A stretch of DNA of 28,367 nt from SKLM01 sp964575455. GTDB taxonomy: Bacteria > Chloroflexota > Anaerolineae > B4-G1. Where the stretch lies: assembly GCA_964575455.1 (NCBI GenBank), contig CAZNRX010000051.1, positions 1 to 28,367 on the forward strand. The letters run 5' to 3'. Numbering within the stretch: position 1 is the stretch's first letter; every line of letters begins with the position of its first letter. This document shows, piece after piece, positions 1 to 7,277 of the stretch. A program made the position numbers and the translations under genes. The notes under the pieces were generated by a model. The model ran no database searches. It was not told where the DNA came from and worked only from the letters and a program-made list of their open reading frames with translations.

Positions 1-64
1 ACGATTCGATGACTTGTTCGGTTTCGCGGCCTCCCCCAGTTCTTGAATGCGCCCCCCCCCGCCA

Positions 65-83
65 GGGCCGGCTGTGCCGGCCC
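65..83. terminator. Perfect GC hairpin upstream of the first gene
   Basis: GGGCCGGC (65-72) and GCCGGCCC (76-83) form a perfect 8-bp stem with a TGT loop, just after a run of nine C at 52-60. No T-tract follows on either strand, so it is not a textbook intrinsic terminator. It could end transcription from a gene to the left of the window. Bases 1-64 hold no gene that I recognise. Confidence 0.45.
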
Positions 84-98
84 ATCCACCAAGAGGTC

Positions 99-127
99 TT
101 TCCAACTTATATGAACTGTTGTATAAT
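99..127 (+). promoter_or_regulatory. Sigma-70-type promoter for the mutase subunit/meaB operon
   Basis: A consensus -10 box TATAAT (122-127) lies 17 bases after a -35-like TTTCCA (99-104, four of six matches to TTGACA). The expected transcript start, near 134, gives a leader of about 30 nt. That leader ends in the strong ribosome binding site AAAGGGAGG (152-160), five bases before the ATG at 166. Confidence 0.7.
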
Positions 128-165
128 CGCAGAGCCACGATAAGCGATGAGAAAGGGAGGATCCG

Positions 166-564
166 ATGGCTGAACAACTGCGGGTCTTGATCGCCAAGGC
201 TGGCCTGGACGGCCACGATCGAGGTGCCAAGATAATCGCCCGCGCTCTGCGAGACGCCGGGATGGAGGTGATCTACACCGGCCTGCGCCAGACGCCGGAG
301 ATGATCGTCGAGGCCGCGCTACAGGAAGATGTCGACGGGGTCGGTCTGAGCATTCTCTCCGGCGCCCACATGACTCTGGTCCCGCGTGTGCTCGAAGGGC
401 TGCATCAAATGGGACTGGACCACGTTAAGGTCTTCGTCGGAGGCATCATACCCAACGAGGATCGGGAGGCGCTACAGGAGATGGGCGTGGCGGGAATCTT
501 CGGGCCTGGGGCCAACACCGAGGTCATCAGCACCTTCATCCGAGAGCAGCTCGTCGAGAGTTGA
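166..564 (+). CDS. mcmA2: Methylmalonyl-CoA mutase, B12-binding (C-terminal) subunit
   Basis: This 132-residue protein is a complete stand-alone cobalamin-binding Rossmann domain. It binds adenosylcobalamin for methylmalonyl-CoA mutase, which interconverts methylmalonyl-CoA and succinyl-CoA. The base-off/His-on motif DxHxxG is DGHDRG at residues 15-20, with His17 the expected cobalt ligand. The SxL motif (SIL, 62-64) and the GG pair (92-93, in FVGGIIP) line the nucleotide-tail pocket. The length matches split mutases, in which the catalytic TIM-barrel chain is a separate gene; that chain is not in this window. The start is fixed by AAAGGGAGG five bases upstream. The stop is one base before the meaB start, so translation is probably coupled. 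A related acyl-CoA mutase small subunit (for example of ethylmalonyl- or isobutyryl-CoA mutase) cannot be excluded. Confidence 0.92.
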   Translation: MAEQLRVLIAKAGLDGHDRGAKIIARALRDAGMEVIYTGLRQTPEMIVEAALQEDVDGVGLSILSGAHMTLVPRVLEGLHQMGLDHVKVFVGGIIPNEDREALQEMGVAGIFGPGANTEVISTFIREQLVES

Positions 565-565
565 C

Positions 566-1498
566 GTGGACCTGGTAACCGAGGCCCTGAACGGCAATCG
601 CTACGCCCTGGCGCGCCTGATATCCCTCGTCGAGGACGGTGATGCAGCATCGCGAACGGCGCTCACCGCCCTCTACACGCACACCGGACACGCCCATCTG
701 GTCGGCGTGACAGGCCCCCCAGGATCGGGCAAGAGCACCCTCGTCAACGCATGTGCCGCCAAGCTCCGCTCAAGGGATGTTACCGTAGGCATCATCGCGG
801 TCGACCCCACCAGCCCTTTCAGCGGCGGGGCGCTGCTGGGCGATCGGGTCCGTATGCGAGATCTGGCCGGCGATCCCGGCGTCTTCATCCGTAGCATGGC
901 GACACGAGGGAGCCTGGGCGGGCTAGCGCAAGCCACAAACGATGTCGTCAAAGTGCTCGACGCCGCAGGGTTCGACGTGATCCTGATAGAGACGGTGGGC
1001 GCCGGTCAGTCCGAGGTGGAGATCGCCCGCACAGCCCACACCACCATCGTCCTGGAAGCACCGGGGATGGGTGACGAGGTGCAGGCCCTGAAGGCTGGCC
1101 TCATGGAGATCGCCGACATCCTGGTCGTCAACAAGGCGGATCGACCGGGAGCCGCACACACGGCACGGGCGCTCGAGATGGTCATCGACCGCAACGCCCC
1201 GGCGAATAACACCGGCTGGCAACCGCCAATCCTGCAGACCATCGCCCTGGATGGCTCCGGCGTCCCGGAGCTACTGAACACTATCGAAGAACACCGGGAT
1301 CACCTGTGCGCCACCGGGCTGCTGGCAAAGCGAGAGCGCATGCGGATCAAGGCCGAGCTGCTCAACCTGCTTCAGCGCCAGCTGCTCGACCGCCTGGTAT
1401 CCCAAGTGGGAGAAGCAAGGCTGGAGTCCTGGGTAGAGCGCATCGCGGCGCGAGAGACCGACGTATACACTGCAACGAGGGAGCTGTGCCAGACCTAG
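566..1498 (+). CDS. meaB: MeaB/ArgK-family G3E GTPase, mutase chaperone
   Basis: This 310-residue SIMIBI-class G protein guards methylmalonyl-CoA mutase, gating cofactor loading and removing inactivated cobalamin. The P-loop GPPGSGKST is at residues 50-58, the switch/Walker B stretch ILIETVGAGQSE at 139-150, and the guanine-specificity NKAD at 189-192. The conserved block DPTSPFSGGALLGDRVRM (80-97) is typical of MeaB/ArgK. I chose GTG at 566 because it directly follows the mutase-subunit stop (TGA 562-564) and gives a family-length N-terminus. The open frame extends upstream inside the preceding gene, but that part is out-of-frame mutase sequence. It is co-transcribed with the B12-binding subunit, and that pairing is the strongest functional evidence. 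Confidence 0.93.
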   Translation: MDLVTEALNGNRYALARLISLVEDGDAASRTALTALYTHTGHAHLVGVTGPPGSGKSTLVNACAAKLRSRDVTVGIIAVDPTSPFSGGALLGDRVRMRDLAGDPGVFIRSMATRGSLGGLAQATNDVVKVLDAAGFDVILIETVGAGQSEVEIARTAHTTIVLEAPGMGDEVQALKAGLMEIADILVVNKADRPGAAHTARALEMVIDRNAPANNTGWQPPILQTIALDGSGVPELLNTIEEHRDHLCATGLLAKRERMRIKAELLNLLQRQLLDRLVSQVGEARLESWVERIAARETDVYTATRELCQT

Positions 1499-1531
1499 GC
1501 AAACGCTAGCTCTCAAAGCGCGCCGCCCGTC

Positions 1532-1579
1532 CATTTCGCGCACTTTGTGCCTTTCGTGCCATTCGTGATCCATTTCGTG
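1532..1579. repeat. Degenerate 9-bp tandem repeat, consensus CATTTCGTG
   Basis: Units CATTTCGCG (1532), CACTTTGTG (1541), CCTTTCGTG (1550) and CCATTCGTG (1559) are contiguous. After a 3-base insert comes CATTTCGTG (1571-1579). The array lies in the gap between meaB and the broken acetyltransferase and belongs to no gene. Its function is unknown. Confidence 0.7.
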
Positions 1580-1613
1580 ACATAGACGTCGAACACGTGC
1601 TGGGAGGAGGGAC

Positions 1614-2047
1614 GTGATCGTAGGGGAGAAGGTGCGGCTCCGGCCGATCGAGCGGGACGATCTACCACGCTTCGTCGAGTGGTTCAGCGATCCGGAGGTG
1701 CGCCGATACCTGGGCAGGTACCTGCCATTTTCAATGGCCCAGGAGGAGCGGTGGTTCGAGCATCTCCTGGAGCAATTGGAGAAACAGGAGGTGGGGACAA
1801 AGACGACTGGGGCCAAGGCTACGGCAGCGACGCCGTCCGCACCATGCTCCGTGTGGCGTTCGGTGAGATGAATCTGCACCGTGTCTTCCTGCGCGTCCAC
1901 GCAGACAACGCCCGGGGCATCAACTGCTATAAGAACGTCAGCTTCCAGAAGGAGGGAACGCTGCGAGAAAGCGTGTTCCGGGAGGGGACGTACCTCGATA
2001 TGCGCATCATGGGCATCATGGAATCGGAGTTCGAAGACCATGTCTAA
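1614..2047 (+). pseudogene. GNAT (RimJ/RimL-like) acetyltransferase, internal deletion plus frameshift
   Basis: The N-terminal part reads from GTG 1614 (after GGAGGAGG at 1603-1610) and gives VRLRPIERDDLPRFVEW and about 60 residues of normal GNAT sequence to about 1790. The C-terminal part is in another frame, from about 1793 to the TAA at 2045-2047. It contains the acetyl-CoA loop WGQGYGSDA, then LNLHR-like and ADNARGINCYKNVSF blocks of the RimJ/RimL type. The two parts total about 144 residues against roughly 180 for the family. About 40 residues that normally carry the central strands and precede the acetyl-CoA loop are absent, and the frame changes at the same place. A deletion that is not a multiple of three explains both. 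The last 8 bp overlap the prs start. A sequencing or assembly error would explain the frameshift but not the missing block. Confidence 0.82.
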
Positions 2048-3014
2048 GAGCAGAGGAAGCAGTCACGGGACCATCAAGCTTTTCAGCGGCACCGGATCAC
2101 CCACGCTGGCCAAGGAGATCAGCCAGTACCTGGGCATCCCGCTCTCGCCACGGGATGTTGTCCAGTTCCCGAATGAGAACATCTTTATCCGACTGAAGGA
2201 AAGCATCCGGGGCCAGGATGTCTTTCTCGTGCAGACCATGGCGTCGCCGGTGAGCTACAATATCCTGGAGTTGTTGATCTTCCTGGATGCCCTCAAGCGG
2301 GCTTCCCCGGATCGCATCACCGCCGTCATCCCCTACTTCTCCTACGCACGCTCCGACAAGAAGGATCAGCCTCGGGTGCCGATCACGGCCCGACTGATGG
2401 CCGACATCATCGGGATCGCCGGGGCCGACCGATACATGACCCTCGATCTGCACGCCGACCAGATACAGGGATTCTTCAGCATCCCGGGAGACGCGTTGAC
2501 CTGCTTCTCCATCCTCTCCGACTACTTTCGGGAGAAGGACCTTGAGGACGCCGTGGTCGTCGCAGCCGACCTGGGATTCGCCAAGAAGGCGCGCAATCTG
2601 GCCGCCGAGCTGGACATGCCGCTGGCATTGGTCGAGAAGCGACGCGTCAGCGTCGATACGGAGGCCCTCACGCTGGTTGGGGAGGTCGAGGGTCACGACG
2701 TGATCATCGTCGATGACGAGGTCGACACGGGCGGGACGATGGTCAACGCGGTCAGCATCGTCCAGGATCACGGAGCTCGTGACATCTACCTCTGCTTCGC
2801 GCACGCCCTGTTCTCCACGCCGGCGCCAGAGCGACTGCGAGGACTACCGGTCAAAGAGACTGCGACCACCAACTCCATCCATCTGCCGCCGGAGAAGCGC
2901 CTGCCGAACCTCACCGTTCTTTCCGTGGCCAACCTGCTGGGCGAGGTCATCCAGCGCGTCCACGAGGGACGCAGCGTAGGGGAGATCTTCCAACGATATC
3001 AGCGCTACAAGTAA
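2040..3014 (+). CDS. prs: Ribose-phosphate pyrophosphokinase (PRPP synthetase)
   Basis: This 324-residue class I PRPP synthetase makes phosphoribosyl pyrophosphate from ribose-5-phosphate and ATP for nucleotide, His and Trp synthesis. Visible motifs are FSGTGSPTLAKEI near residue 15, YARSDKKDQPRVPIT (102-116), the signature DLHADQIQGFF (136-146), the flexible-loop KRR (200-202) and the PRPP loop VDDEVDTGGT (224-233). The loop has Glu-Val and Gly-Gly where common bacterial enzymes read DDMIDTAGT, so this is a divergent subgroup. The ATG at 2040 lies inside the end of the broken acetyltransferase gene, and translation was probably coupled to that gene before it decayed. The longer open frame upstream is acetyltransferase sequence out of frame. 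It may not be the only PRPP synthetase in the genome. Confidence 0.92.
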   Translation: MSKSRGSSHGTIKLFSGTGSPTLAKEISQYLGIPLSPRDVVQFPNENIFIRLKESIRGQDVFLVQTMASPVSYNILELLIFLDALKRASPDRITAVIPYFSYARSDKKDQPRVPITARLMADIIGIAGADRYMTLDLHADQIQGFFSIPGDALTCFSILSDYFREKDLEDAVVVAADLGFAKKARNLAAELDMPLALVEKRRVSVDTEALTLVGEVEGHDVIIVDDEVDTGGTMVNAVSIVQDHGARDIYLCFAHALFSTPAPERLRGLPVKETATTNSIHLPPEKRLPNLTVLSVANLLGEVIQRVHEGRSVGEIFQRYQRYK

Positions 3015-3061
3015 CCGTGAGGCAGCCATTCAACAGCGATGGGACGTAAGGAGACGACACA

Positions 3062-4285
3062 GTGAAGAGAAACCTGGATCGCTTCATGGAGGAGCGAGAG
3101 TTGGACGCGTTCGTCGTGGTCGGGCCAGCTCGTGACAACCCAGCTATGGCGTACATGACCAACGGCGCCCACATAACGCATGGGTATCTGATCCAGAAGC
3201 GAGGCGAGGAGCCAATCCTCCTCTGCTCGCCTATGGAGCGGGATGAGGCTGCCGCCAGCGGCCTGACCGTGGTGACCCTCAACGCGTATGATTTCAGGGC
3301 CATCTTGCGTGAAAAAGGCGACCGGTTGGCCGCGATGGTTGAGCTATACCGCCGCATCTTCGCCGATCTGGCGGTGAGCGGTCAGGTTGGCTTCTACGGA
3401 AAGGCGGATCAAGGACGCGCATGGCTGCTGCTCAACACGCTGAACCTCCAACTGGACAACGTGACTGTCTATGGCGACTTCGAGACGACGGTCATCGACG
3501 AGGCGCGTGCCACAAAGGACGAGCGCGAAGCAGAGCGCATCCGGGAGATGGGGCGGCGAACGTGCACCATCGTGAGACGGACCATCGACTTCCTCCGATC
3601 CCACGTGGTCGGCGACGACGTGCTCGTCGAAGCCGATGGCACCCCGCTCACCATCGGCCGCGTCCACGACGAGATCAGCCGCTTCATCGCCGAGGAGCGC
3701 CTGGAGGATCCGGAGGGATTCATCTTCTCCATCGGACGGGATGCCGGTGTGCCGCACAGCAAGGGGCGAGCGGAGGACATCGTGGCCCTGGGCAAGACGA
3801 TCGTCTTCGACATCTTCCCCCGTGAAGCCGGCGGCGGCTATTTCTTCGACATGACCCGCACGTTCTGCCTGGGTCATGCGTCGCCCGAAATCGAGGACGC
3901 GTATCGGGACGTGGAGGCATGCGTGGACATGCTGATCGACGCCTACGAAGTGGGCAAGGAAGCACGGCGCTACCAGCAGATGACGTGCGAGTTCTTTGAG
4001 GAGCGCGGTCATCCCACCATCTCCAGCGACTCCAAGACCGAAAGAGGCTACGTTCACAGCGTGGGCCACGGGCTGGGGTTGGCCGTGCACGAGGAACCTC
4101 GCTTCAGCGACAACCCCACCAACACGGACGTGCTGCAGCCTGGTCACGTCTTCACCTGCGAGCCAGGCCTGTACTACCCCGACCTCGGCTTCGGCATGCG
4201 CATCGAGGACGTGATCTGGATCGACGATGAAGGCGCCGTGCACAATCTAACCAACTTCCCGAAGGAGTTGGTGATCGAGATCTAG
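3062..4285 (+). CDS. M24-family metallopeptidase (Xaa-Pro aminopeptidase/dipeptidase-like)
   Basis: This 407-residue pita-bread-fold peptidase has an N-terminal creatinase-like domain (about 1-150) and a C-terminal catalytic domain. The five expected dinuclear-metal ligands are all present: Asp250 (FDIFP), Asp263 (DMTRTF), His336 (GHGLGL), Glu367 (TCEPGLYY) and Glu382 (RIEDV). The conserved substrate-side histidines are His232 (VPHSKG) and His343 (VHEEP). It should remove N-terminal residues ahead of proline or split Xaa-Pro dipeptides. No signal peptide is seen, so it should act in the cytoplasm. The GTG start at 3062 follows TAAGGAG (3047-3053). The 47-bp gap after prs suggests possible co-transcription. 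The exact substrate cannot be told from sequence. Confidence 0.9.
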   Translation: MKRNLDRFMEERELDAFVVVGPARDNPAMAYMTNGAHITHGYLIQKRGEEPILLCSPMERDEAAASGLTVVTLNAYDFRAILREKGDRLAAMVELYRRIFADLAVSGQVGFYGKADQGRAWLLLNTLNLQLDNVTVYGDFETTVIDEARATKDEREAERIREMGRRTCTIVRRTIDFLRSHVVGDDVLVEADGTPLTIGRVHDEISRFIAEERLEDPEGFIFSIGRDAGVPHSKGRAEDIVALGKTIVFDIFPREAGGGYFFDMTRTFCLGHASPEIEDAYRDVEACVDMLIDAYEVGKEARRYQQMTCEFFEERGHPTISSDSKTERGYVHSVGHGLGLAVHEEPRFSDNPTNTDVLQPGHVFTCEPGLYYPDLGFGMRIEDVIWIDDEGAVHNLTNFPKELVIEI

Positions 4286-4340
4286 CTTGCCTTACACATC
4301 CGACATCTGCATTTCATTGTAGGGCTGGGGCAGGTTCGGC

Positions 4341-5429
4341 ATGAATCAGACTGGGAAAGAGATGACACGCATACTTGCTATTGAAACCTCCTGCGACGAA
4401 ACGGCTGCGGCAGTGATTGAGGACGGACGGCACATCCTGTCCAACGTCGTCGCCTCGCAGATAGAGCTTCACGCCGAATACGGCGGTGTCTTCCCAGAGA
4501 TGGCCTCTCGCGCACACGTCAAGGCCATCGTACCCGTCATCGAGCAAGCCATGCAAGATGCTCACATGGGCTTCGACGACCTGAGCGCCGTGGCCGTGAC
4601 CTACGGACCGGGGCTGGCGGGCTCGCTGATGGTGGGTGTCAACGCGGCCAAGGGACTTGCGCTGGGGCGAGGACTCCCGCTGATCGGCATCAATCACCTT
4701 GAGGCTCACGTCTACGCCCACTGGCTCGACGTGGAGGACGAGGGTGCAGCTCGGGGCGAGCTGACCTTCCCCCTGCTGTCCCTCCTCGTCTCCGGCGGCC
4801 ATACCGAGCTGACGCTGGTGCGCGATCACGGCGAGTACGAGCACCTGGGCGGCACCCTGGACGATGCAGCTGGGGAGGCGTTCGACAAGGTGGGACGGCT
4901 GCTGGGGCTCCCCTATCCGGGCGGGCCTGAGGTCGAGCGTGTGGCCCAGAACGGCAACCCTCAGGCGTTTGACTTTCCTCGCGCCTGGCTGGACGACGCC
5001 GGCTCGGCTTTGCAGGCTGGCTCCGTCTCTCACGCCTGGGATTTCAGCTTCAGCGGGCTCAAGACCGCCGTGCTCCGCCAGGTGCAGAAGTACAGCGATC
5101 CTCCCCGCGGGCGGCTTCTGGCCGACCTGGCTGCCAGTTTCCAGGCAGCTGTGGTGGACGTGCTCTCCGCCAAGGCCGCTCAGGCGGCAGAGGCCTTCGA
5201 CATAACCGCCGTGCTGCTGTCAGGAGGCGTGACAGCCAATCAGACGCTTCGCGCCACGACCGTAGAGCGGGTGGACGTGCCCGTCCACTACCCGCCGATC
5301 TTCCTGTGCACCGACAACGCCGCGATGGTCGGCGCCTGTGCGCACCGGCATCTCGTGGGCGAGGATATTGGGCCCCACGCTAGATCGGGACTGGACCTAG
5401 ATGTGGTAACCGGTCTCAGGCTGGGATAA
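4341..5429 (+). CDS. tsaD: tRNA N6-adenosine threonylcarbamoyltransferase TsaD
   Basis: This is the universal Kae1/YgjD-family enzyme. It transfers threonylcarbamoyl from threonylcarbamoyl-AMP to A37 of ANN-decoding tRNAs, working with TsaB and TsaE. Of 362 residues, ILAIETSCDETAA (11-23) opens the ASKHA fold. The metal-binding HxxxH is His119/His123 in INHLEAHVYAH. LLVSGGHTEL, LDDAAGEAFDKVGRLLGLPY, FSFSGLKTA, GGVTANQTLR and the C-terminal CTDNAAMVG follow in family order. Two starts are possible: ATG 4341, or ATG 4362, which would begin MTRILAIETS and fits the usual short N-terminus. The upstream bases do not decide between them. It ends two bases before the next gene, so the two form an operon. 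Confidence 0.96.
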   Translation: MNQTGKEMTRILAIETSCDETAAAVIEDGRHILSNVVASQIELHAEYGGVFPEMASRAHVKAIVPVIEQAMQDAHMGFDDLSAVAVTYGPGLAGSLMVGVNAAKGLALGRGLPLIGINHLEAHVYAHWLDVEDEGAARGELTFPLLSLLVSGGHTELTLVRDHGEYEHLGGTLDDAAGEAFDKVGRLLGLPYPGGPEVERVAQNGNPQAFDFPRAWLDDAGSALQAGSVSHAWDFSFSGLKTAVLRQVQKYSDPPRGRLLADLAASFQAAVVDVLSAKAAQAAEAFDITAVLLSGGVTANQTLRATTVERVDVPVHYPPIFLCTDNAAMVGACAHRHLVGEDIGPHARSGLDLDVVTGLRLG

Positions 5430-5431
5430 TC

Positions 5432-7174
5432 ATGCATGTATTTGACCTACCCCGCAACGGCGTTCTGGCTATCCGCAATGCCGTGCGCTCCCTACGGCGA
5501 AAAGGGTTTGACTTCATCGTCCTGCCGCTGGAAGGCTCCTTCCCGGAGCGAGCGCCACGTCAGGCACCACTCCCCTTCCCCCTCAGCTTGGTGCCTATGT
5601 TCCCCTCCGAGGTCAGCCTGGAGGAGATGCAGCACGCGATAGACGTGGTCAGCGGTGACAAACGCGTACGAGGCGTGGTCTTTCTGATCCAACGCGTCCA
5701 GGCCGGAGCGGCCGCGCTGCACACGCTGCGCCGCATGATGCTCGATCTGCGCAACAGTGGAAAGCAGACCCTGGCCTGGCTCCCATCCGCGGAGACCTGG
5801 GACTACTACCTGGCCTCAGCCTGCGAGGAGATCATCCTCCCGCCATCGGGCCGGTTCAACGTCCTGGGGCTGCGGAGCGAGGCCCTGTTCCTGAGGGACA
5901 CCCTGGCCACAGCGGGCATCGAAGCCGACCTGGAGTCGATCGCGGAGTACAAGACGACCCCCGACATGTTCCGCCGCACGTCGATGACGGAGCCACATCG
6001 TGAGATGCTGGAAGCCATCCTCGACTCCATCTTCGACGAGCTCACCGCTGCCATCGCCGAGGGGCGAGGCATAGCAGAAGAACAGGTGCGTCAGTTGATC
6101 GATGAGATGCCGATGACGCCTGACGCGGCCCTCGCGGCAGGCCTGATCGACGCCACACTCTACGAGGATGAGCTGGCTGCGCATCTCGCCCCGAGGGAGG
6201 ACGTCCGCACGGCTGCTGACTCTGAGGCCGATGACCTAACGGACGACCACGCCCCCCTGGTCACCTGGGACAACGCAGCACGATGGCTCAGGCACCCGGC
6301 GAGGTGGACCACACGAGAGCGGATCGGCGTGGTGTCGTTGGAAGGGATGATCGTGCCGGGGAAGAGCCGCCGCATGCCGATGCCTGTGCCGCTGCCCGTT
6401 GAAGCCCAGGCCGGCGCGGAGACCCTCACCGCGGCACTGCGCCAGGCCGAGGCCGACCCGCGCATCGCAGCCGTGATATTCCACGTTGATTCGCCGGGTG
6501 GTTCCTCACTGGCCTCCGATCTGATCTGGCGCCAGGTGCGGCGGCTGCGGGAGCGGAAGCCTGTGGTGGTGCTGATGGGTGGACAGGCCACATCCGGCGG
6601 TTACTACGTCTCGGCGCCCGCGGATCAGATCGTGGCCCGCCCCACCACACTGACGGGATCTATCGGCATCTGGGGTGGCAAGTTCGTGATCGGCGACTTG
6701 TATGAGAAGCTGGAGGTGGGCCATCAGGACGTGCAGCGTGGGGCAAGGGCCAACCTCTACTCCGAGTTCAGACCTTTCGACGAAGAGGAGCGCGAGCAAG
6801 TGCGTCAGGAGCTGGGCGCGACCTACGCGCGCTTCAAGCAAGTGGTGGCCCAGGGCCGCGACATGACGGAGGAAGGGGTGGAGGAGATCGCCCGCGGTCG
6901 GGTGTGGACCGGCGAACAGGCCGTACGCATCGGCCTGGCAGACGAGCTGGGCGATTTCGAGACAACTCTGGCTATGGCCAAGAGACTGGCCGAGCTCGAC
7001 CCGGAGAAAGAGCACACCGTGGTGCAGATCGCGGCGGCGCGGCAGGACGTGCTGCCTTCACCCTTCCCCATTAACGATGAACCAGGCTGGGCGACGCTGC
7101 GAGACGTTTTGTATAATCTAACCCGCGAGCGCGTGTGGGCCATGGCGCCTTGGATAGTGCGGGTACGCGATTAG
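5432..7174 (+). CDS. sppA: SppA-type signal peptide peptidase (S49, double-domain), no membrane anchor
   Basis: This 580-residue protein has the tandem S49 layout of the 67-kDa SppA form, which digests cleaved signal peptides using a Ser-Lys dyad split between two domains. The N-terminal domain provides Lys174 in AEYKTTPDMFRRTSMTEPHR. The C-terminal domain provides Ser388 in GGQATSGGYYVSAPADQI, followed by the characteristic TLTGSIGIWGGKF. HVDSPGGSS (351-359) is also conserved. Unlike Escherichia coli SppA, no N-terminal transmembrane helix is visible: residues 1-30 are basic and mixed. It is therefore probably cytoplasmic or peripherally membrane-bound, and may act as a general peptide-clearing protease. 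Start ATG 5432 lies two bases after tsaD. Confidence 0.93.
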   Translation: MHVFDLPRNGVLAIRNAVRSLRRKGFDFIVLPLEGSFPERAPRQAPLPFPLSLVPMFPSEVSLEEMQHAIDVVSGDKRVRGVVFLIQRVQAGAAALHTLRRMMLDLRNSGKQTLAWLPSAETWDYYLASACEEIILPPSGRFNVLGLRSEALFLRDTLATAGIEADLESIAEYKTTPDMFRRTSMTEPHREMLEAILDSIFDELTAAIAEGRGIAEEQVRQLIDEMPMTPDAALAAGLIDATLYEDELAAHLAPREDVRTAADSEADDLTDDHAPLVTWDNAARWLRHPARWTTRERIGVVSLEGMIVPGKSRRMPMPVPLPVEAQAGAETLTAALRQAEADPRIAAVIFHVDSPGGSSLASDLIWRQVRRLRERKPVVVLMGGQATSGGYYVSAPADQIVARPTTLTGSIGIWGGKFVIGDLYEKLEVGHQDVQRGARANLYSEFRPFDEEEREQVRQELGATYARFKQVVAQGRDMTEEGVEEIARGRVWTGEQAVRIGLADELGDFETTLAMAKRLAELDPEKEHTVVQIAAARQDVLPSPFPINDEPGWATLRDVLYNLTRERVWAMAPWIVRVRD

Positions 7175-7277
7175 CGGGACGCCACTCAAGATACAAGCCG
7201 GCCATGCAGGCATAGGAAACCAAGCGAGGCGTGACGACCCAGTCGTTTCGCTTCCTTCAAAGAACAGAGAATACATC

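Noticed and set aside
3344..4243. 299-codon - strand open frame opposite the M24 peptidase
   Set aside because: Antisense to a gene with all its catalytic ligands intact; no start signal or family resemblance.
7112..7117. TATAAT near the end of sppA as a GH4 promoter
   Set aside because: No acceptable -35 box lies 15-19 bp upstream and it is within coding sequence.
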